64,000 nt of DNA from Muricomes sp049840515 (GTDB lineage: Bacteria > Bacillota > Clostridia > Lachnospirales > Lachnospiraceae): positions 186,001-250,000 of the forward strand of contig JASGKW010000011.1 in NCBI GenBank assembly GCA_049840515.1, in the 5' to 3' direction. Shown piece by piece: positions 10,312 through 19,284 of this stretch. Under the pieces are notes generated by a model. That model did no database searches and had not been told where the DNA came from. It saw nothing but the letters and a program-made list of their open reading frames with translations. Numbering within the stretch: position 1 is the first letter of the stretch; each line of letters opens with the position of its first letter. A program made the translations under genes and the position numbers.

Positions 10312-11177
10312 TGGTACTGGCAATTAAAGTCGTTCTGATTATTATTTTGACACCCTTGGCGGGCGGTTTGCTTGCAGGTTTTGACCGGATTATTTCAGCA
10401 AGAATGCAGGGGAGGAAAGGGCCTCCGTTATTACAGCCATTCTATGACGTGCTGAAACTGTTTCAGAAAGAAACAATAGAAGTGAATACGTCACATCGTT
10501 TTTATGTATATGTATCCTTTATCTTCATTATCTTTACTGCAGTTATTATGCTGCTCGGGGGAGACATACTGCTGACAGTTTTTGTACTTACACTGGGTTC
10601 CATATTTTTTGTTTTTGGAGGATATGCTTCCCAGTCTCCATATAGCGTTATCGGAGCAGAGAGAGAGCTGCTTCAGATGATGGCATATGAGCCTATGATT
10701 TTTATGACCGCAGCGGGATTTTATTATGTGACCAATACATTTTTTATCAGTGATATTGTCAGCAGAGACATACCCGTGGTCGTATATTTACCTGCAATCT
10801 TTATTGGATTTGTATATATTTTAACTTTCAAATTGAGAAAATCACCCTTTGACCTGAGTTTAGGACATCATGCCCATCAGGAACTGGTACAGGGAATCAC
10901 AACAGAATATTCAGGAAGAGCGCTGGCTGTTATAGAAATCACTCACTGGTATGAATCTATCATTGCAATGGCCTTTGTTTACATCTTTTTTGCGGCCAAC
11001 AGTGCGGTCAGCCGGATAGTGGCAGTTATCGTGTGTCTGGTTGTGTATCTGCTTGAAATTATCGTAGATAATGCGACAGTACGTGTGAAATGGCAGATGG
11101 CCCTGGCTTCTGCATGGATAGTGTCCGGGGTTTTAGGAGTGCTTAATCTTGCGATTTTGTTTTTCTTTAGATTTTAA
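10311..11177 (+). CDS. echB: Ech hydrogenase subunit B (NuoH-like membrane subunit)
   Basis: 288 residues, intact. It is the NuoH/HyfC-family membrane anchor that docks the soluble hydrogenase arm. Signature segments are GLLAGFDRIISARMQGRKGP near residues 19-38, PFYDVLKLFQKE, YSVIGAERELLQMMAYEP and FKLRKSPFDLSLGHHAHQEL. About eight transmembrane segments are expected. The ATG overlaps the echA stop and GGGAGGTG lies 7 nt upstream, so the earlier in-frame start at 10272 is not used. Confidence 0.92.
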   Translation: MVLAIKVVLIIILTPLAGGLLAGFDRIISARMQGRKGPPLLQPFYDVLKLFQKETIEVNTSHRFYVYVSFIFIIFTAVIMLLGGDILLTVFVLTLGSIFFVFGGYASQSPYSVIGAERELLQMMAYEPMIFMTAAGFYYVTNTFFISDIVSRDIPVVVYLPAIFIGFVYILTFKLRKSPFDLSLGHHAHQELVQGITTEYSGRALAVIEITHWYESIIAMAFVYIFFAANSAVSRIVAVIVCLVVYLLEIIVDNATVRVKWQMALASAWIVSGVLGVLNLAILFFFRF

Positions 11178-11246
11178 ACATAGGACGCTTATAATAATAC
11201 AACTAGTAGAATAAACCAGGTTGTGTTTGTTCGGAAAGCAGGAGAT

Positions 11247-11678
11247 ATGAATTTTAATAAAAAATCACCATGGATATTGCATTATGATGGTTCCAGTTGC
11301 AATGGCTGTGACATAGAAGTTTTAGCCTGCCTTACGCCATTATATGATGTAGAACGTTTTGGCGTCATCAATACAGGAAACCCAAGACATGCAGACATTT
11401 TATTGATTACAGGAAGTCTGAATGACCAGAATATTCCGGTAGTGAAGCAGATTTACGAGCAGATGCCTGAACCGAAAGTGGTTGCAGCGGTTGGTATATG
11501 TGCCACATCAGGGGGCATCTTTGCGGAATGTTACAATATAGTGGGCGGAGTTGATAAAGTGCTGCCTGTTGATGTGTATGTGCCGGGCTGTGCTGCCAGA
11601 CCTCAGGCCATTATTGACGGAGTCGTGAAAGCGCTTTCTGTATTAGAAGAGAAACAAAAGGCTCTGAAGGGAAGGTAG
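11247..11678 (+). CDS. echC: Ech hydrogenase subunit C (NuoB-like small subunit)
   Basis: 143 residues. Carries the proximal [4Fe-4S] cluster that feeds the NiFe site: cysteines in SSCNGCDIEV (residues about 15-18), GICATSGG and VPGCAARPQA. The ATG at 11247 has AGGAG very close (2 nt); an in-frame GTG at 11223 is an alternative that would add 8 residues. A 69-bp gap separates it from echB. This subunit normally pairs with EchE at the active site on the cytoplasmic face. Confidence 0.9.
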   Translation: MNFNKKSPWILHYDGSSCNGCDIEVLACLTPLYDVERFGVINTGNPRHADILLITGSLNDQNIPVVKQIYEQMPEPKVVAAVGICATSGGIFAECYNIVGGVDKVLPVDVYVPGCAARPQAIIDGVVKALSVLEEKQKALKGR

Positions 11679-11684
11679 TGTGGA

Positions 11685-12036
11685 ATGGAAGAACAGAAAA
11701 TAATAAGCATATCGCCAGAAGCAACTTTTAGCGGAAACTGTAAATTTAAAAAATGAAGGTTATCGTCTTGTGGCCATATCCTGTACAAACAAAGATGGAA
11801 TAGAGCTGACTTATTCATTTGACAAGGATTATGATTTTGTTAATTTAAGGATTAATATGGATTATGATACAGAAATAGAGAGTATCAGCTGTCTCTATCA
11901 ATATGCATTTTTGTATGAGAATGAAATAAAAGAGTTATTCGGAGTGAAAATAAAAAATATAACATTAGATTTCAATAATAATCTGTATAGAATATCCGTG
12001 GAAACTCCATTTAACATGAAGAAGGAGGAGGAATAA
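11685..12036 (+). CDS. echD: Ech hydrogenase subunit D (NuoC-like), frameshifted
   Basis: About 116 residues after repair of a +1 shift near 11718-11722 (MEEQKIISISPE, then QLLAETVNLKNEGYRLVAIS). The second part contains the NuoC/30-kDa-type pattern YDFVNLRI then FLYENEIKELFGV, a reduced relative of GLF-x-GHPDLRR. The small size is typical for EchD. The stop overlaps the echE ATG by one base. Role: structural subunit supporting EchE. Confidence 0.85.
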
Positions 12037-13116
12037 TGGGAAACAGAACAGTAATTCCTTTTGGCCCTCAGCATCCAGTACTCCCTGAGCCAATTCACTT
12101 GGACCTGGTACTTGAGGATGAAAAAGTAGTAGAAGCCATTCCACAGATTGGCTACATACACAGGGGGCTTGAAAAGTTAGTTGAAAAAAGAGATTTCAAG
12201 CAATACACTTATGTGGCGGAAAGAATCTGCGGAATCTGTTCTTTCATGCATGGAATGGGATATTGTATGTCAGTTGAAAGTATTATGGGAATTGAAGTGC
12301 CCGAAAGAGGTGAATTCTTAAGAACCATATGGGCGGAATTATCCCGTATCCACAGCCATCTGCTCTGGCTGGGTCTGACAGCGGATGCCTTTGGTTTTGA
12401 GAGTTTGTTTATGCACTCCTGGAGACTGAGAGAACAGATTTTAGATTTGTTTGAACAGACCACAGGGGGCAGGGTCATTTTCTCCGTATGTGATATCGGC
12501 GGAGTGAGAAAAGACATTGATGCCGAAATGCTGAGTAAGATGGAATCTGTACTGACTGGCATGGACAAAGAATTACGTGAGCTTAACCAATGTATTTTTA
12601 AATGATACATCTGTAAAGCATCGTACAGTTGGTGTAGGTGTGCTGACAAAAGAAATGGCACAGGAAGTAGGAGCGGTAGGTCCTATGGCAAGAGCCAGCG
12701 GAGTTTCCATGGATATGAGAAATTTGAGATATTCCGCATACAAGCATTTGAAATTTGAACCTGTTATTGCAGAGGCCGGTGACAGCTATGCCAGAATGGA
12801 AGTGAGAATAGGCGAAGTATTCCAGGCCATTGATTTAATCAAACAGTGTATAAAACTGATTCCGGATGGAGATGTGATTACAAAGGTAAAAGGAAATCCA
12901 AACGGGGAACACTTTACAAGATTAGAACAGCCCCGTGGAGAAGTTATCTATTATGTTAAAGGAAACGGAACAAGCTTTTTAGACCGGGTGAGAGTCAGAA
13001 CTCCCACGTTCGCAAATGTTCCTGCGCTTCTTGAAACTTTAAAAAACTGTGACCTTGCAGATGTTCCTATTCTGATTCTGACGATTGATCCATGTATCAG
13101 TTGTACGGAAAGATAA
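12036..13116 (+). CDS. echE: Ech hydrogenase subunit E (NuoD-like [NiFe] large subunit), frameshifted
   Basis: About 359 residues after repair of a +1 shift at about 12585 (extra A). It binds the Ni-Fe(CN)2CO centre: N-terminal RICGICSFMHG (near residue 63) and C-terminal DPCISCTER supply the four cysteine ligands. The protein ends only three residues after the last ligand Cys, so there is no C-terminal extension for a maturation endopeptidase to remove. That agrees with the absence of a protease gene from the operon. AAGGAGGAGG precedes the ATG. Confidence 0.92.
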
Positions 13117-13155
13117 CTGTGAGACACTGAACTATGGAAAGGCGGGGAATCGAAT

Positions 13156-13509
13156 ATGTCTATTTTAAGCATGACCAAGACACTTTTTAAGAGTATTGCA
13201 CACGGTCCGTATACTGAGCTTTATCCTTTCAAGCCAAGAGAAAATTTTGAGCGCACAAGGGGCAGCATTGAAAATGATATTGAGAGTTGTATTTTCTGCG
13301 GAATATGTGTAAAACGATGCCCTACATCGTGCTCTGAAAATAGAAAAAGCAGAAAAAATGTGGAGCATTGAGAGAATGCAGTGCATTCAGTGTGGCTATT
13401 GTGTTGAAGTTTGTCCTAAGAAATGTCTTCATATGATGGCCAGTATACATCACCTGATACAGAAAAAATAAAGGATGAATATATAGATGCACGAGTATCC
13501 GATAACTAA
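13156..13509 (+). CDS. echF: Ech hydrogenase subunit F (2[4Fe-4S] ferredoxin), twice frameshifted
   Basis: About 117 residues when two shifts are repaired: +1 at about 13330 (CPTS-ALKIEKAEKMW) and -1 at about 13435 (LHM-NGQYTSPDTEKIKDEY). Two clusters are visible: CIFCGICVKRCP and CIQCGYCVEVCP. The repaired frame ends at TAA 13507-13509 and overlaps the start of hypA by 23 nt. It is the electron entry subunit, accepting electrons from soluble ferredoxin and passing them to EchC. AAAGGCGGGGAA precedes the ATG. Confidence 0.88.
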
Positions 13510-13825
13510 GAGAATTATTGAAATAGCAGAAGAGTTTGCCAGGGAAAACAATGCAGAAGATGTAAAGCAAATTAATCTGGTTGTGGGAGATTATTCAGGG
13601 TATGTGGCAAGCTCAATTGACTTATATTTTGAGATTATAGCCGAGGACAGTCTGTGCAGGAATGCAGTGCTCAATATAGAGCGGGTCAAACCAATGCTGA
13701 ACTGTACAGATTGTGACAGGCTGTTTGAGCGCAAGCCTTTTTCTTTTGAATGTCCTGTCTGCGGCGGGCAGGGGAAGCCCACAGATATCGGAAAAGAATT
13801 TTATATTAAGTCGATTGAAGTGTGA
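13487..13825 (+). CDS. hypA: Hydrogenase nickel incorporation protein HypA
   Basis: 112 residues, standard length. N-terminal MHEYPITKRI carries the nickel-binding His2. The zinc site is formed by CTDC (about residues 71-74) and CPVC (about 87-90). Delivers nickel to the large subunit with HypB. Its start lies inside the end of echF, joining the structural and maturation genes in one transcript. Confidence 0.95.
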   Translation: MHEYPITKRIIEIAEEFARENNAEDVKQINLVVGDYSGYVASSIDLYFEIIAEDSLCRNAVLNIERVKPMLNCTDCDRLFERKPFSFECPVCGGQGKPTDIGKEFYIKSIEV

Positions 13826-13837
13826 GAGGAGATATTT

Positions 13838-14488
13838 ATGCCAGAAACAAAAGAAATAGAGGTCATGCAGTCTGTCTACGATAAAAATGATCAGATTGCA
13901 AAAGAAATTAATGAAAAATTGACAAAAAAAGGAATTTTTGCCGTCAATGTAATGGGGGCGCCTGGTGCAGGGAAGACCACATCATTGATTCAGATTATGA
14001 AAAGGCTGGACGATATCACTCCTTATGTGATTGAGGGGGATATTGAGGCGGATATTGATACAAAGGCACTGCTCGCACTGGGAGTAAAGACCATTCAAAT
14101 CAACACTAACGGTGCATGCCATCTTGATTCACCTCTGATTGATGAGGCTGTGGAGAACTTAAATGTTCAGGAGGGGATTCTGTTTATTGAGAATATTGGA
14201 AATCTGGTATGCCCTGCTGAATTTGAGATTGGTGAGCATGTGAAGATGCTGATTTCTACTGTCACAGAAGGAAGTGACAAACCATATAAATATCCACTTG
14301 CTTTTGAAAAAGCGAATATTATTTTGATCAATAAATGTGATTTGATTCCTTATGTGGATTTTGATGAGGAGTATTTTATGCAGGGTGTGAGAGCCCTGAA
14401 CCCCACCGTTCCTGTGTTTAAAGTGTCAGGTAAATCAGGTGAGGGATTTGAGGAAGTTGTTTCATGGATAAAGAAAAAATTGAAATAG
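13838..14488 (+). CDS. hypB: Hydrogenase nickel incorporation GTPase HypB
   Basis: 216 residues. SIMIBI GTPase: P-loop GAPGAGKTT (about residues 41-49), Ni/Zn site TNGACHLD (about 91-98), ENIGNLVCPAEFE switch and NKCDL G4 motif. There is no long His-rich N-terminus, so it is the non-storage type. GTP hydrolysis drives nickel transfer from HypA into EchE. GAGAGGAGAT precedes the ATG. Confidence 0.96.
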   Translation: MPETKEIEVMQSVYDKNDQIAKEINEKLTKKGIFAVNVMGAPGAGKTTSLIQIMKRLDDITPYVIEGDIEADIDTKALLALGVKTIQINTNGACHLDSPLIDEAVENLNVQEGILFIENIGNLVCPAEFEIGEHVKMLISTVTEGSDKPYKYPLAFEKANIILINKCDLIPYVDFDEEYFMQGVRALNPTVPVFKVSGKSGEGFEEVVSWIKKKLK

Positions 14489-16824
14489 TGACAAAAAAAG
14501 TCTTAGTTTCAGGGATTGTGCAGGGGGTTGGTTTTCGCCCCCTTACTTTTCGTTTAGCCCAAAAACATGGAATAAAAGGCACGGTTCAGAATATTGGGGG
14601 AATGGTAGAAATTATTGCCCAGTCGGGACTGCGTGACTTTGAATGTTTCGTGGAAGAGTTAAAGACCACGGAGGGTGGAGGCTGTGAAATTATCAATCTT
14701 GAGATAAAAGATGTTACAGAGTCAACAACAGAGAGTTTTCAGGAGTTCCGGATTATAAGAAGTTCGGCAAACCAAAAAGTCTCTATCATTCCGCCGGACC
14801 TTGCTGTTTGCAGCAAATGCCGGGAAGAATTATATGAAAAAAAGAATAGGCGGTATCTTCATCCTTTTATCAGCTGTATGTCCTGCGGGCCCAGATATAC
14901 CATTATGGACAGGCTTCCCTATGACAGGGAAAATACAGTGATGGAGGATTTTGTCATGTGCAGCGAGTGTGAAAGCGAATACACGTCCCCCTCTGACAGA
15001 CGTTTTCACGCGCAGACCATTTCCTGCTATGACTGCGGCCCCAAGCTTATATTTCGGGGAAATCATGATTTGACCGATGAGACCAAGAGACAGGGCAGCT
15101 GTGCTGTGTCCAGGGAGGAAAGCCACGCTGAAAATGTAGAAAAGAGCTATGAGAATTTTCAAAAGGCAGTTCACATTATTAAGCAGGGCGGAATTATCGG
15201 GGTAAAGGGAATCGGCGGATATCATTTTGTGTGCTCTCCCTTTATGGAAGAGACTGTGCAGAATTTGAGAAAGCTAAAAGGCCGGGAGGAAAAACCTTTT
15301 GCTGTTATGTTTGGCTCTGTGGATGAGATAGAAGAGCATTGTCAGGTTACCAGAGAGGAGCGGATACTTCTGGAGTCCGGGGCGAGACCTATTGTGCTGC
15401 TTTATTCTGCCAACGAAAAAATGGCTCCGTCCACATATAAAGGAAGCATCTATTGTGGTGCATTTCTGCCTTACACTCCTCTTCAGATTATGCTGATTCA
15501 GAGCTGTGGACCTCTGATTATGACAAGTGCAAATATATCAGACCAGCCCATTATCAGGGATGATGATGAGATGTTGTCGTTGGAGGAACCTCTTCTGGAT
15601 GGCGTTTTGTATAACAAAAGGCGCATTATCCGGTCGGTGGATGATTCTGTTGCCAAGATTATAGATAAGAAACCGCAAATGGTGAGAAGGAGCAGGGGAT
15701 ATGTCCCTTATCCCGTCTTTTTGCAGGAAAGAAGTAAAGATATAAAAGTTTTTGCTGCGGGAGGAGATTTGAAAGCTGCCTTTTGCCTGTATCACCAGGG
15801 AAATGCTGTGGTATCCCAATATTTCGGAGATTTGGGGGAGGGCAGAGTTTTTGAAGAATATAAAATGTCGGTGGAGGATTTATGCAACTTGCTGCAAATC
15901 AGGCCTGATTTGACTGTCTGTGACCTGCATCCGGGTTATTTTTCTTCTAAATATGCCGAGGCACGAGGAGGGCAGATTCTTTATGTACAGCACCATCATG
16001 CGCATATTGCATCTGTCATGGCGGAGCACCACCTAAAGGGGAAGATTTTGGGGATTGCTTTTGACGGCACTGGATATGGGACAGATGGGCATGTATGGGG
16101 CAGTGAATTTATGGTTTGTGAGGGCAGTGACTTTCAGCGGATTGCCCATTTGGCATATACACCCATGCTGGGGGGCGATGAGTCGATGAAAGATGCCAAA
16201 AAAACAGCCACCTGTTTTCTTCTTAATTCTGGACTCAGCCAGTTTATAGATGACAGCAGAAGTGATATAATCAAAGCAGCGCTGGAGCATCAGATTCATA
16301 CAGTGCAGACTTCCAGCATGGGACGCTTATTTGATGCAGTTTCCAGTATGCTGGGAATATGTGATGTAAACCGGTATGAAGGAGAGTGCGCTGCCTGTTT
16401 AGAAAAAGAAGCCATTTTAGCAGAAAAAAATCATATTCCGCCTCATCCTATGTCATTTGATATTCAGGTTATGACTGAGGAGATATTGCTGGGTTCCGGC
16501 CCTGTTCTGGAAGCTGTGGGAGCAGGCTGGAGCGGAAGAGATAAGACAGACGAGATATTTGTGCGCCGGTCTCTGGCACTTGGTTTTCACTATGCGCTGG
16601 CCTGGGCAGCTTTGCAGATATGTCTTATAACCCGGGAAAAAGAGGGGATAAACAGCATTGCTTTGAGCGGCGGTGTATTTCAAAATTCGGTACTGTCAAA
16701 TTATATGATAAAATTATTGAGAGAACACCATTTTGAGGTATACTATAACATGGCTGTTCCGCCTAATGACGGGGGAATTAGCCTGGGGCAGGCTTATATT
16801 GGACTGATATCGGAAAATAGATAG
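14464..16824 (+). CDS. hypF: Carbamoyltransferase HypF
   Basis: 786 residues. Makes the thiocarbamate on HypE that becomes the cyanide ligands of the NiFe centre. Domains in order: acylphosphatase (VSGIVQGVGFRPLTFRLAQ, about 12-100), two zinc fingers (CSKC, CMSCGPRY, CSEC, CYDCGPK, about 115-200), YrdC-like carbamoyl-adenylate domain (about 240-420) and Kae1-like transferase with HHHAHIASVM (about 505-515). The ATG overlaps the last 25 nt of hypB; a later GTG at 14488 is possible. Confidence 0.95.
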   Translation: MDKEKIEIVTKKVLVSGIVQGVGFRPLTFRLAQKHGIKGTVQNIGGMVEIIAQSGLRDFECFVEELKTTEGGGCEIINLEIKDVTESTTESFQEFRIIRSSANQKVSIIPPDLAVCSKCREELYEKKNRRYLHPFISCMSCGPRYTIMDRLPYDRENTVMEDFVMCSECESEYTSPSDRRFHAQTISCYDCGPKLIFRGNHDLTDETKRQGSCAVSREESHAENVEKSYENFQKAVHIIKQGGIIGVKGIGGYHFVCSPFMEETVQNLRKLKGREEKPFAVMFGSVDEIEEHCQVTREERILLESGARPIVLLYSANEKMAPSTYKGSIYCGAFLPYTPLQIMLIQSCGPLIMTSANISDQPIIRDDDEMLSLEEPLLDGVLYNKRRIIRSVDDSVAKIIDKKPQMVRRSRGYVPYPVFLQERSKDIKVFAAGGDLKAAFCLYHQGNAVVSQYFGDLGEGRVFEEYKMSVEDLCNLLQIRPDLTVCDLHPGYFSSKYAEARGGQILYVQHHHAHIASVMAEHHLKGKILGIAFDGTGYGTDGHVWGSEFMVCEGSDFQRIAHLAYTPMLGGDESMKDAKKTATCFLLNSGLSQFIDDSRSDIIKAALEHQIHTVQTSSMGRLFDAVSSMLGICDVNRYEGECAACLEKEAILAEKNHIPPHPMSFDIQVMTEEILLGSGPVLEAVGAGWSGRDKTDEIFVRRSLALGFHYALAWAALQICLITREKEGINSIALSGGVFQNSVLSNYMIKLLREHHFEVYYNMAVPPNDGGISLGQAYIGLISENR

Positions 16825-16858
16825 AAGACCGGAAAGATGAAAATAAAGAGGTGATTAT

Positions 16859-17086
16859 ATGTGTGTTGCTGTACCTGGAAAAATAATTGAGATAAATGGT
16901 GATACTGCAAAAGTAGATATCATGAATAATATCTGTGATGTTAATATAAAATTAGTCCATGTAAAGCTGGGGGATTATGTACTGATTCATGCGGGCTGCG
17001 CTATTGATGTGGTGAATAAGGATTCTGCCCAGGAGATGATTAGTATATTTGGAGAACTGGAGGAAGAAGTCAATGATAACCCTTGA
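16859..17086 (+). CDS. hypC: Hydrogenase assembly chaperone HypC
   Basis: 75 residues. The family signature MCVAVPGKI is intact, with Cys2 that carries the Fe(CN)2CO precursor together with HypD. It is an OB-fold small chaperone that also contacts EchE. GAGGTGAT lies just upstream and the last 14 nt overlap hypD. Confidence 0.95.
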   Translation: MCVAVPGKIIEINGDTAKVDIMNNICDVNIKLVHVKLGDYVLIHAGCAIDVVNKDSAQEMISIFGELEEEVNDNP

Positions 17087-18125
17087 GCAGATTATCAGTG
17101 AATTGAAATCCTATGATGGGGATGAAATTAAGATTATGGAAGTTTGCGGGACCCACACTTCCAGCATATTTAAAAATGGAATAAGAACGCTGATTTCACC
17201 CAAAATTAAGTTGATTTCCGGTCCGGGGTGTCCGGTCTGCGTGACTCCATCTGTCTATGTGGACAAGCTGGTGGATATAGCCAGCCGGGAGAATTATTGT
17301 GTGCTCACCTTCGGAGATATGATGAAGGTCAAAGGAAGCCGGCTGTCTCTGACAGAGGCAGCGGCGTCAGGTGCAAAGGTGAGAGTACTGTATTCCCCCT
17401 TAGATGCAGTTAAAATTGCACAGGAGAACGAGAATATCCAGTATGTTTTTGCGGCAGTGGGATTTGAGACTACCATACCTGTGTATGGAGTTCTGATTGA
17501 TGAAATTGTAAAAAATGAAATACATAATCTGAAACTGCTTACCTCTTTAAAAACAATTGTTCCGGCTATTTCCTATGTATGTGAAAATGAAGAAAAGATT
17601 GACGCTTTTCTTGCTCCCGGGCATGTGAGTGTTATTATTGGCTGTGATATTTACAGAGAACTGGCAGAAAAATATAAAAGACCCTTTGTAGTAGCCGGAT
17701 TTGAGGGACAGCACATTCTTGCAGCGATTTATGAAATTTTGCTCCAGATAAAACACAGCCGGCATGAAATGAAAAATATGTATATGAGTACCGTCACAGA
17801 AAAGGGCAATTTGGAAGCCCAGTCTATCATTCAGAAATATTTTGAAGTGAGAGACGACTTTTGGCGGGGAATTGGAACTATTGAAAAATCGGCCCTGGGC
17901 CTGAAGGAAGAATATTCCGGATATGATGCGGGCAGCTCTTTTGGAGAATATACAGAAAGCCTGCCGAAAGGGTGCAGATGTACAGATGTCATTCTGGGCA
18001 GAATCAATCCCACGGAATGTCCTGTCTTTTCCAAAGGATGTACACCTATGAATGCCTTGGGCCCATGTATGGTATCCACAGAGGGAGTCTGTGGAATCTG
18101 GTATAAAAATATAGGAAGAGGTTAA
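17073..18125 (+). CDS. hypD: Hydrogenase formation protein HypD
   Basis: 350 residues. Holds the iron during CN and CO attachment. Motifs: MEVCGTHT (about 28-35), SGPGCPVCVTP (about 56-66), ITP-like core, and a C-terminal [4Fe-4S] site CRCTDVILG...CPVF..GCTP. The ATG at 17073 has GGAGGAAG 7 nt upstream, favoured over an in-frame ATG at 17049 inside hypC. One base separates it from hypE. Confidence 0.95.
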   Translation: MITLEQIISELKSYDGDEIKIMEVCGTHTSSIFKNGIRTLISPKIKLISGPGCPVCVTPSVYVDKLVDIASRENYCVLTFGDMMKVKGSRLSLTEAAASGAKVRVLYSPLDAVKIAQENENIQYVFAAVGFETTIPVYGVLIDEIVKNEIHNLKLLTSLKTIVPAISYVCENEEKIDAFLAPGHVSVIIGCDIYRELAEKYKRPFVVAGFEGQHILAAIYEILLQIKHSRHEMKNMYMSTVTEKGNLEAQSIIQKYFEVRDDFWRGIGTIEKSALGLKEEYSGYDAGSSFGEYTESLPKGCRCTDVILGRINPTECPVFSKGCTPMNALGPCMVSTEGVCGIWYKNIGRG

Positions 18126-18126
18126 C

Positions 18127-19105
18127 ATGAATATTGATTTATCACATGGCAGCGGAGGAAAACAGACAAGTAATCTGATACATGACATATTTTTAAAAAA
18201 TTTTGATAATGAGGTCCTGAATAAACTGGAGGATGCGGCAGTTCTCGACGTGAGTGGCAGGATTGCATATACCACGGATTCTTTTGTTGTAACACCCATG
18301 TTTTTTCCCGGGGGCAACATAGGAAAACTGGCAGTGTGCGGGACAGTGAACGACCTTTCCATGATGGGTGCAAAGCCCAAATATCTCACTGCCGGATTTA
18401 TCATCGAGGCCGGAGCAGATATGGAGCAGCTGGACCAGATTGCTCATACCATGAAAATAACTGCCCAGGAAGCGGATGTAAAAATTGTAGCGGGAGATAC
18501 TAAAGTTATAGAAGGCCAGGGAAATATTTACATCAACACATCGGGCGTGGGGGAGATTTTAAAAGAAGAAATCAGCATCCATAACTGCCGTGCGGGGGAT
18601 GTCATTTTGCTTTCAGGCAATCTGGGCGAACATCACGCGGCTATTATGTCGGAGCGTATGGGAATTAAAAATACGATTTCCAGTGATTGTGCACCCCTCT
18701 TTTCTATAGTGGATGATCTGCTGAAAAATGAGATTGATGTTCACTGTATGCGCGATGTGACCAGGGGAGGCCTTGCCACAGTTCTCAATGAGGTTTCAGA
18801 AAGTTCTGACTGCAAAGTTGAGCTGTCTGAAGTTTCTTTACCTGTAAGCCAGGAGATAAAAGGATTTTGTGACATTTTGGGACTTGACCCTTCTGTACAT
18901 GGCAAATGAGGGGAAAATGATAGCTGTCGTACCCGGAGAGCAGGGTGAAAAAGCCCTTGAGGTTATGCGGCAGAATAAATACGGGGAGAATGCAGCAATC
19001 ATCGGGGAAATTACCCGGGGAAGCGGCGTATATATGCTGACTGCCCTTCATGGAAGCCGGGTTATTGATATTCTTTACGGGGAAGGTCTTCCCCGCATCT
19101 GTTAG
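18127..19105 (+). CDS. hypE: Carbamoyl dehydratase HypE, frameshifted
   Basis: About 325 residues after repair of a +1 shift at 18891-18892 (extra T in LGLDP-LYMANEG). PurM-like ATPase: N-terminal DLSHGSGGKQT, TTDSFVVTP, GTVNDLSMMGA, RDVTRGGLATVLNE. The C-terminus ends LPRIC, the conserved last Cys that is carbamoylated by HypF and dehydrated to thiocyanate. Last gene of the ech-hyp run. Confidence 0.93.
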
Positions 19106-19114
19106 CTTTTGATG

Positions 19115-19164
19115 CAGTTCGGCCTGCGCGTTTTATATTTGGATACCTGCGTGTGGCTGAACTG
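19115..19164 (+). other. Long-loop hairpin after hypE
   Basis: CAGTTCGGCC (19115-19124) pairs with GGCTGAACTG (19155-19164), 10 bp with one G-U. No U-tract follows, so it may be a weak terminator, an RNA-stabilising 3' end or a chance pairing. Confidence 0.35.
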
Positions 19165-19180
19165 TTGCTGTAAAAAAACA

Positions 19181-19209
19181 TTGTGTTTGCACACGAAAAC
19201 AGTTATAAT
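19181..19209 (+). promoter_or_regulatory. asnB promoter
   Basis: TTGTGT (19181-19186), 17-bp spacer, TATAAT (19204-19209); start about 70 nt upstream of asnB. No T-box leader fits in this space. Confidence 0.5.
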
Positions 19210-19284
19210 GAGGGGCAAGTTATGTGACAGTCAGTTGCATATACGAAAGAAATACGGATTGTGCATTAAAGGAGAAAACATTTT

